DNA from: G965226155 sp965226155
GTDB taxonomy: Bacteria; Pseudomonadota; Gammaproteobacteria; Eutrophobiales; Eutrophobiaceae
Assembly: GCA_965226155.1 (NCBI GenBank)
Contig: OZ245331.1
Location: 930,001-994,000, forward strand
DNA: 64,000 nucleotides
Reading direction: 5' to 3'
Shown here: piece after piece, positions 57,570 through 64,000 of the stretch
How positions within the stretch are numbered: position 1 is the first letter of the stretch
Layout of the letters: each line of letters opens with the position of its first letter
Made by a program: the position numbers and the translations under genes
Notes under the pieces: model-generated
The model's input: the letters and a program-made list of their open reading frames with translations, nothing else
Told to the model about the DNA's origin: nothing
The model's database searches: none

Positions 57570-60500
57570 AGATTATTTGCGTTTGGAGCAGGACAGCTAA
57601 CTGCAATTCGAATCTTGTCATTAAAATTGGCTGACTCAGCCAACCTTGTAAAATCTCTATCAGCATCCCTATTTTCCGCAAGATCAAAATAGTCACTCAG
57701 TTGACCATTAGACCAATCTTGAGCCAGGACTTCCTCGCCAGTAATCATCACAAGTGCACGAATATTATTTCTTATCGAAGTATTCACTGTTAATTCGAGG
57801 CAGTCTACCTCGGCTGTACAAATTGGAGTCGCCCCCGGGATTTCACCATTACTATAGGCTACGTAAACATATTGATACCATTTGTTTCGTACAAACCATT
57901 CTGGAATATCAGGCTTAATATCATTTGCATCGTCATAATCTCCATCACTATTCGCATCAAGTGCGAGCGAATGTAAATTATAGTCGATGCTGCTAATACG
58001 TATTCTGCCCTTAGGGTTACCAGTGCTTGGAATGGTTGCAGTGGTTGTTGAGACTTCATCACCATCTTTTCCATAGTCAATGATTTCTACAGTGGGGACG
58101 AAGCTGTCCCATTTATTAGATACAGCAGGTGGATTCATGCCCATAGGGCTCGCACAAGTTGCCTCGTAACCAATACATAGATCCCGCTTTCTGACACCAT
58201 CTATATCCGCATAAACCGCGTTGTTAGTTCCTCGGAATCCTGTCCGGAATTGATACTCCCTACGGCTCACATGACCATGATATATCGTATAAGAATCACC
58301 AGCAGGTATAGTGTTAGCAACGCCGTAAAAGTTCGGTGTCCTGATCGCGGTTGCAATGACACCGTCTATCACACCGAATTCGCCTGTCGTAACGTTTTCA
58401 ACAATATCACCCACTTCAACACCTTCAGTAATAAAATCTGCGGTAGCATCATTAATCACGATCGGTGGTGTGACATCGGTATTATCAGCGTTGCCCGACA
58501 GCACCTTCGATGCAGTTTTTATCCGGTAATACTCGCCGGCATCTAAATCAGGGCCAGCTACCGTCGATGGTCGAAACAAAGCTACTGTTATGGTGTCACT
58601 GCTGACTACAGTCGTTACCACCATATAATCGCCTTCCATTAATGAATAATTATCCCCGTTTACAAAGCTGATGGCAGATCCACCAGGGTAATCTTCTGCT
58701 ACCAAGGTATCGTTATCAATAATTTCAATTACTGTACCCTGAACCCCCGTAGTATTATTCAAAACCAATAACTCATACGCCCCGGCAGGATCGTAACCGG
58801 TAAAGTTTGCGCCAATATCGGACAAGGTTGCCCCGCTGCTAGCCGCGCCCGCGGTTCTGGTTATAAGCGTCGTTTCATCATTCATGTTCTCGATTACATC
58901 ACCGCGCTTAACGCCGTCATTAATAAAATCCTGAGTAGTATCGGTAAAGGTATCGGTACCCGGATAGCCTACACCGGTAGTTACTAAGCCAGAAACCGGC
59001 GCGATACTGATATCCACAATACCGTAACACTCTGCAATGTCTTCCTCTGACCAGGCACAGGCACCGTCAGTCTCGGCTATACTAAAAGTGGCCGCAGATG
59101 TTTGGACATCCTGTTGCACTTCAGCGCTGTACGTCGCATCAAGTCCCGGTGAGGTAGTAATGTCACACCATTAGCTTGCTGCAAGCCCCAATCGATATTA
59201 AAGGCCGTTTGGAACCATTCACCTTGCTGATGATAAGCCAGGTGCCCATCCGCTGTACCCGATACCGCATTGAATCGAGATATAATGTATGCATCAGTTA
59301 CGTCGAAGTCATCGTCTGTGCCTAGGTCCAGCTTATCCACGGTAAGCGTTGTCGCACTAGGGACTGCACTTACTCGACCAAAGGAACCATCGCTAACATT
59401 TCTGATTAGATCACCGACAATAACACCTAATGATATAAAATCTCTAGTAGTATCTTCCAACAAATTGCCAACACTACCTGCAGTAGCTACTCCGAGATGG
59501 CTGTTTATTTGATAGCCTTCGACATCGTCAAAATCATTCTCAGTTCCACCGGTCAACGTATTCACAGTAATAGTGTTGGTTGTAACATCAGCAATGACAC
59601 CGATAGAACCATCCGTGGTGTTTTCAACAATATCACCGGGCAATACGCCCAACTGCACAAAATCCTTCGTGGTATCTTCAAGTATTAGTCCACTGCTATT
59701 GCTGGTAGATGTCCCACTGAGATAGAGCGTGGGATAAGCTGCGGATTGGGATGATATGTAGTCTTCATCGTTAACACCAAAATCATTGTTAGTACCCGCA
59801 ACAAGGGCAGTAACCGTCAAAGTCTGCTTGTTAGGGATTCCTACGCTGTTTACAAGACCAATAGAGCCATCTGAATAATTATGGACTTGATCACCAACCG
59901 CAATGCCCGCTAGAATAAAATCCATAGCGCTATCAACAAGTGTCGTCATTGTAGCGCCAACGTCAGCTTCGCCTTTTATTACAGGCGTGATGATTTTCGG
60001 ATCAGCATAAGGACTGAGCCAAGGCAAGACACCATAAGTATTATGGTACTGACTTAAAAAATTTGTAGTTTCATTTAAAACACGTTTGCTCACCGCATCT
60101 ATAAGATCATCAATCGTGACGTACACTAATTGATCATTGAAGACGTCACATTTTTCCAGTGTCGAACCCCCAGTAGTTAAATTTGAATTCGTATAGATAA
60201 TAAAATCCTGATCGGCATCTGAATTACTGTAGGTCGTTCCACCAATTGTTACACTGTCAAGATAGTTGGCTGCGGCCGGTGCTGCTCCGCTCCTGTCTTG
60301 TCCTGCATAGACCAAAGCATCACAATTCGCATAAGGAGACAGGGCAGGCCCTGGTGCCAATACTACGAAGGCAACCCGATTGGAGATGACATTTCCGTTA
60401 ACATCGCGGAGGGTAATCCAACCTGTAGGTTTATTGACGAGTGCAGGTGAAATAAAAGGATAAGCTGAGGTTTCGTATACCAGATTTACGGAAACTGCAT

Positions 60501-60951
60501 ACCACAAAACCCTGCCAAACTTATCCGTGTCGAGGTCGGTGGTGATCCCCGGATAAATCCTTAATCCGAATAATGAAGCAGCATCCTTGCACGGACCAGG
60601 GTAATCCCGCCATGGCAACCGCCCGAGCAATAGGTTATTACCGATGGGCCCACCGTTAAAGCAGTCACCGTCTCCGTCATAATCCCCATCTCCATTTCGA
60701 TCTGGCATGGGTAATGTTCCCGGATTAAAGGGATGATTGACGGCCCATGATATCAACGCCTCTTTCGCTTCGTTCAATGACAGACTTATCTGTGGATTGT
60801 ACGGACTATGTTTGATTGATGCATTCAATTTGGTTATCAGCAGGGTCGATGCAGACACTACTATTAGCAACAGGAAGACCAGCAATGCTGCGCCTGATTG
60901 CGAACGTAATCTGATAGAAACCAACGACATCGAAAACTTGGGTAGATACAT
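57554..60951 (-). pseudogene. Large PilX-like pilus protein with repeated modules, one frameshift
   Basis: ATG 60951 gives a PilX-type start (SQSGAALLVFLLLIVVSAST) and a first domain (LPMPDRNGDGDYDGDGDC, acidic, perhaps calcium-binding). At least three modules of about 70 residues follow, of the form DTTxDFxxxGVxxGDxVxNxTDGSxG. Near 59163 a missing base shifts NGVTITTSPGLDA to NGVTLLPHRDLM, giving a stop at 59077. The other frame continues (AEVQQDVQTSAATFSIAE) with further modules (DTTQDFINDGVKRGDVIENM) to 57554. The restored protein would be about 1,120 residues, exceptionally long for a pilin-class protein. Confidence 0.85.
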
Positions 60952-60983
60952 TATCTTAACTGAAGATCGTTCACCAGAAAGAC

Positions 60984-61454
60984 CTATTCTGCTGCCTGTA
61001 CAGCGTCTTCCGTGATGTCATGCATCTCATTCGATATCACGTCATATCGCTGCCCGACTTTCAGTTGAATTTCCGTCTGCGTATCCAACTGTATTTTTAC
61101 TTTGTCCGACGAAATACTTTTTTCATCTATATTTGTAAACTGTGTTTGTATGCTTCCTACATTGGTGCTGTTCTGGTTTATCCAGGCAGTATTTTTTCCA
61201 TCGGTCCTATAGACCAACCCATTTAATATTATGCCTTCAACCGGACTTGTTTCAGCTTCCGGAGCCTGTTCATATAATATTTTGGTATCGCTGATATCAG
61301 GTGTGAAATCATTCCGCAACTTTTTGTCTCGCAATTCATTAAGCTGACTGCGTTCCCTTGGCGTCGTAAAAAAACGACCGAATTCATCCTGGGCAAAGAC
61401 TATGTTGCAATAAGCTAATAAAACTAATGTAAAAAATATTGTAGACTTGTACAT
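60984..61454 (-). CDS. Pilus biogenesis protein, MshK-like
   Basis: The 156-residue exported protein has a signal peptide (MYKSTIFFTLVLLAYCNIVFA). The motif DEFGRFFTTPRERSQLNELR and the middle region GLVYRTDGKNTAWIN occur in small proteins of type IV pilus (MSHA/PilP-like) operons. It lies between the PilO-like gene and the giant PilX-like gene. Assignment as MshK-like is by position and size; the sequence match is moderate. Confidence 0.6.
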   Translation of the reverse strand: MYKSTIFFTLVLLAYCNIVFAQDEFGRFFTTPRERSQLNELRDKKLRNDFTPDISDTKILYEQAPEAETSPVEGIILNGLVYRTDGKNTAWINQNSTNVGSIQTQFTNIDEKSISSDKVKIQLDTQTEIQLKVGQRYDVISNEMHDITEDAVQAAE

Positions 61455-61462
61455 TATTAAAT

Positions 61463-62083
61463 TTATACCTTGATAGTTTTCCCGTCTGCCAACCTAATCG
61501 CATACCATTGCATTTCGCACTGGACGATTACATTGGCTGCATCAGGGTTGTTCTCAATTTTATCTACACCGGAGCTAAGCTGGCAGGACGTCAAACTGTA
61601 AATTCCTTTTGCATTTTTGTCGAGTGAATCGAATATTTTCAGAAAATCACCTACATGCAATAATTGCATGTTCAATAGCATTTTACTGCTATACAACCTG
61701 TAGCTACCCAAAACTACCGGAAAGGCGGGAGTATAAGCACTCTGCGAATCAATATGGTATCCGAGCGATGACAAATGAAACTCATTTCCGGAATTTCTTA
61801 GTACTTCTATCCAGTTAAGACGCTGCTCATTTCCTATCACGCCATTTCCATATAAAGAAATGAATCGCGGAAGGAAGTTCTTGATAGCCTTTTCTTCCTC
61901 ATCAATTGCTAGGTAACGGCTACTAATAGATCTGAACTCAGCATTTGCACGATTAAACTGAAGTTGCATTTGTTTTTCAAAATATAAACTGCCGAATATT
62001 AAGCCTCCACTCAGACTGATACAAAGGATAAAGGTAATTATCGACCCTCTCAGTACTTTCCAGTCTATATCTTCATTCTTCAT
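61463..62083 (-). CDS. PilO/MshJ-like pilus assembly protein
   Basis: The 206-residue protein has one N-terminal membrane helix (GSIITFILCISLSGGLIFGSL), a coiled-coil-like stretch (QMQLQFNRANAEFRSISS) and an alpha/beta periplasmic part. It resembles PilO/MshJ, which links the inner-membrane alignment complex. Its ATG overlaps the upstream gene's stop (ATGA). It is followed by the MshK-like gene 8 bp later. Confidence 0.65.
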   Translation of the reverse strand: MKNEDIDWKVLRGSIITFILCISLSGGLIFGSLYFEKQMQLQFNRANAEFRSISSRYLAIDEEEKAIKNFLPRFISLYGNGVIGNEQRLNWIEVLRNSGNEFHLSSLGYHIDSQSAYTPAFPVVLGSYRLYSSKMLLNMQLLHVGDFLKIFDSLDKNAKGIYSLTSCQLSSGVDKIENNPDAANVIVQCEMQWYAIRLADGKTIKV

Positions 62084-63566
62084 GCTCTTATTCCTAGAAC
62101 TAACCTGATAGAAAATTTTGCATCTCTCTGTTTTGACTCTGTATTTCCCTGCATTATTGATGTAGATCTGACATCCAATGGAAATGTAAGGATACTCACA
62201 TCATGTACATTTCCCTTTTCCCGTAATATCTCGGCAAATTCGTTTATTAATGAAATTGCTTGCCTATAATTACCATCGAAATGTGCAACATCACAATCAA
62301 TATTTGCAATCTGATAATACAAGTACCCAAGATCATCAGAGTTAACGTTACTAAAACCAACCACCCCTTGATTCACCGCCGACCGGGACGATCCAACTTT
62401 CAGATTGGGATCAATACTCGCAGCCCATCGAAAATTATTGAGCTTGATGGTAGGAAATTTGTTCAGACCCAGACTAACCAGCCTTATTGTTTGAAGTGGT
62501 GTTGATTTATAATTTGACAGATTATCATGCAACTCAACCGCCACTTTCAATCCTGCAGGTTCAACAGGTACCTCAGGCAAACCTTCCCTAGCAATCTGGT
62601 ATCTTGTGTTGTAAAACTTCGATTTAGTCTCCGCCTGAATTACATTCTGTTTATGATCCAACCCACCCATGAAATTATATCCACCCCAGATAAGACTGCT
62701 GATCATCAGTATCGCACTTGAGACCAACATGACAATTCGCATATTCCTAAAGGTAAAGTAACGTCGTTCAGTTGAGGTCGCATAATAATTTGACGGCCTT
62801 TTCTTCAGTAATTGATATACAAAAAATAAATCACTAAAAGGTGAAGAAATTTTCCGAGCAGAGCCGGATTTCTGCAATAGCTCGTTTATATCAAAAAAAT
62901 GGAAATTGATCGTACTCTGATCTTGATACTCATTTTTGAGCTCGTTTAATTCTTCCTCATTTAGCATAAAATAGGGATGCAACTTCTCTTCAGGCGTAGC
63001 CAACCTCAAACTGTTCAGGGATCGACGAACTTTATCAACTTCTTCTCTGATGTGAGGTGCATAGCGGGCTGTGCCGTAGCGTAGCATTGGGACTAATCTG
63101 CTTATGCGTAACTGATTGTTCTGAATATAAGTCTGCCTAAGCCCACTAATGCTTTGGAGACTGACAATTAGCATATGCGCCGATGTATCCGGTAATACAC
63201 TCGCAAGTACTTCTGTAAGCAAGGATACGGAGTAAATCCAAGCCAATGGTGCCTTATGATTCTCTATCAATTCTATCCACGGTTTAAGAATCGCATCGTT
63301 GGTGATCGCAGTTAGCAAAATTTGGTCATCACGACGGCCTTCTTATTTCTACCTAGGATCTTTGAATAAAAATAGGGCGTATCCCGAAACAAACGTGATT
63401 TCTTTCTCTCTATAGTCGAGACACGATCAGCGCCGAACAGGTGAGGGATAGTATCGTGCTTAAACTCTTCTTCGAAGACATCTACTGGCAGGTAAATCGG
63501 CAATTTCAGTGTTTCACTCAAATATCTGTCAAAATATTCGTATCCCTCTTTATTCGCATCAAACAA
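62080..63566 (-). pseudogene. PilM/GspL/MshI-like pilus protein, frameshifted
   Basis: The N-terminal part (63312-63566, YLSETLKLPIYLPVDVFEEE, YFYSKILGRNKKAVV) is like the first portion of GspL/PilM ASKHA-fold proteins. Near 63320 the frame shifts and continues DDQILLTAITNDAILKPWIE to 62080. That part contains one membrane helix (IVMLVSSAILMISSLIWGGY) before a periplasmic PilN-like region. In the N-terminal frame a TAA lies two codons upstream of TTG 63566. An ATG in another frame at about 63583 (MSEVNICL) may be the true start, so a second lesion is possible. With MshJ and the PilC-like gene it forms the pilus assembly platform. Confidence 0.65.
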
Positions 63567-63651
63567 ATATTAACTTCCGACATCACCTTTATGCCAATGA
63601 TAAATTGAAGCCTTGTGGGCACTAACGAAAAGTACCCGACTGTTATTTATA

Positions 63652-64000
63652 TTAAATTTTGATGTTAGATATGAGATCATAAATTGGACCTAAAATTGAA
63701 AACATCACCCAACCTACTATTACACCTAAGATAACTGTCATTGCTGGCTCAATCATCGTTTGCAGCCTTTCGATAGACTCCTTAACATCACGCGTATAGA
63801 AATAAGATACATTTTCAAGAGATTCCTCCAAGGCTCCGGTAGTTTCACCAACTCTAATCATCCTCAATACCAATGGAGGGAATAGTTTTGTCTCCTGAAA
63901 GCTGTCACTCAAAGTTTGACCATCTGCAATCTGTTGGCCGACAGCACGCATGGCCATTTCCATGGACTTGTTTCCTGCGATACTTTCGCCAGTACGGATA
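63652..64000 (-). CDS. PilC/MshG/GspF-family pilus inner-membrane protein, 5' partial
   Basis: The frame is open to the window edge (IRTGESIAGNKSMEMAMRAV, then DGQTLSDSFQETKLFPPLVL), so only the C-terminal part of the protein is here. RMIRVGETTGALEESLENVS and RLQTMIEPAMTVILGVIVGW (membrane helix) are signature segments of the T2SSF domain. It is the polytopic platform protein of type IV pilus or type II secretion. Its context makes it part of the MSHA-like locus. Confidence 0.9.
   Translation of the reverse strand, partial: IRTGESIAGNKSMEMAMRAVGQQIADGQTLSDSFQETKLFPPLVLRMIRVGETTGALEESLENVSYFYTRDVKESIERLQTMIEPAMTVILGVIVGWVMFSILGPIYDLISNIKI

Overview
The window is a bacterial chromosome segment, most likely from a gammaproteobacterium of moderate GC. 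Evidence is the housekeeping set asmA-mutY-yggX, argH-algZ-algR, the proteobacterial-type gshA, hspQ, rsd/algQ and a crp homologue. The order argH / algZ / algR with rsd/algQ nearby recalls the Pseudomonas arrangement. I cannot place the organism more precisely from sequence alone. The most striking global property is decay. Four copies of one IS30-family element are present (only one with an intact transposase), plus one IS3-family element. At least a dozen further genes carry single in-frame stops, 1-2 base indels (often in A/T homopolymers), a 19-bp tandem duplication or an IS insertion. This suggests a genome under relaxed selection, such as a host-associated lineage, although some homopolymer indels could be assembly errors.

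Layout. (1) 1-12.2 kb: a same-strand run of secreted proteins. Four paralogous exported proteins with a TolB/FlgO-like module plus TPRs (the first cut by the window edge) surround two tandem paralogues of an exported c-type cytochrome fused to a beta-propeller. The first cytochrome copy is split by the IS3 element, and an IS30 copy lies between the two. (2) 12.2-15.2 kb: a zur-znuA-znuC-znuB zinc uptake operon with a clear Zur operator in front of zur. (3) 15.3-28.7 kb: metabolic and accessory genes. These are two alpha/beta hydrolases, an FMN-dependent 2-hydroxyacid dehydrogenase, a DUF4159 protein, an M28 peptidase, a PQQ-type sugar dehydrogenase, a thiopurine methyltransferase, an MFS transporter, a TusA-like protein, a broken LuxR-type response regulator, an OsmC protein and a frameshifted crp. 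Two IS30 copies with premature stops lie among them.

(4) 29.0-36.7 kb: an accessory island bounded by tRNA-Met and tRNA-Phe. It carries a tyrosine integrase and two excisionase-like genes, then a wrecked thermonuclease gene (with the intact IS30 inside), a ParB-fold gene broken by two stops, a frameshifted methyltransferase, and four copies of a short palindromic repeat. (5) 36.8-50.1 kb: core genes yggX, mutY, an SRPBCC gene, asmA, argH, algZ-algR, gshA, hspQ, terB-like, rsd, a Ser/Thr kinase and a DUF4124 gene. The SRPBCC, asmA, algZ and kinase genes are all broken. (6) 50.2-64.0 kb: an ABC exporter (ATPase apart from permease), a prepilin with a good sigma-54 promoter, a degenerate adenylate cyclase, a membrane histidine kinase, and a type IV (MSHA-like) pilus locus on the minus strand. 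That locus includes a roughly 1,120-residue PilX-like protein with repeated modules, interrupted by a frameshift.

The strongest candidate for something not well described is the tandem array of exported cytochrome/propeller and TolB-TPR proteins at the left end. The repeat-bearing pilus protein at the right end comes second. The disproportionate loss of signalling genes (crp, algZ, response regulator, Ser/Thr kinase, cyclase) is the most interesting genome-scale pattern.
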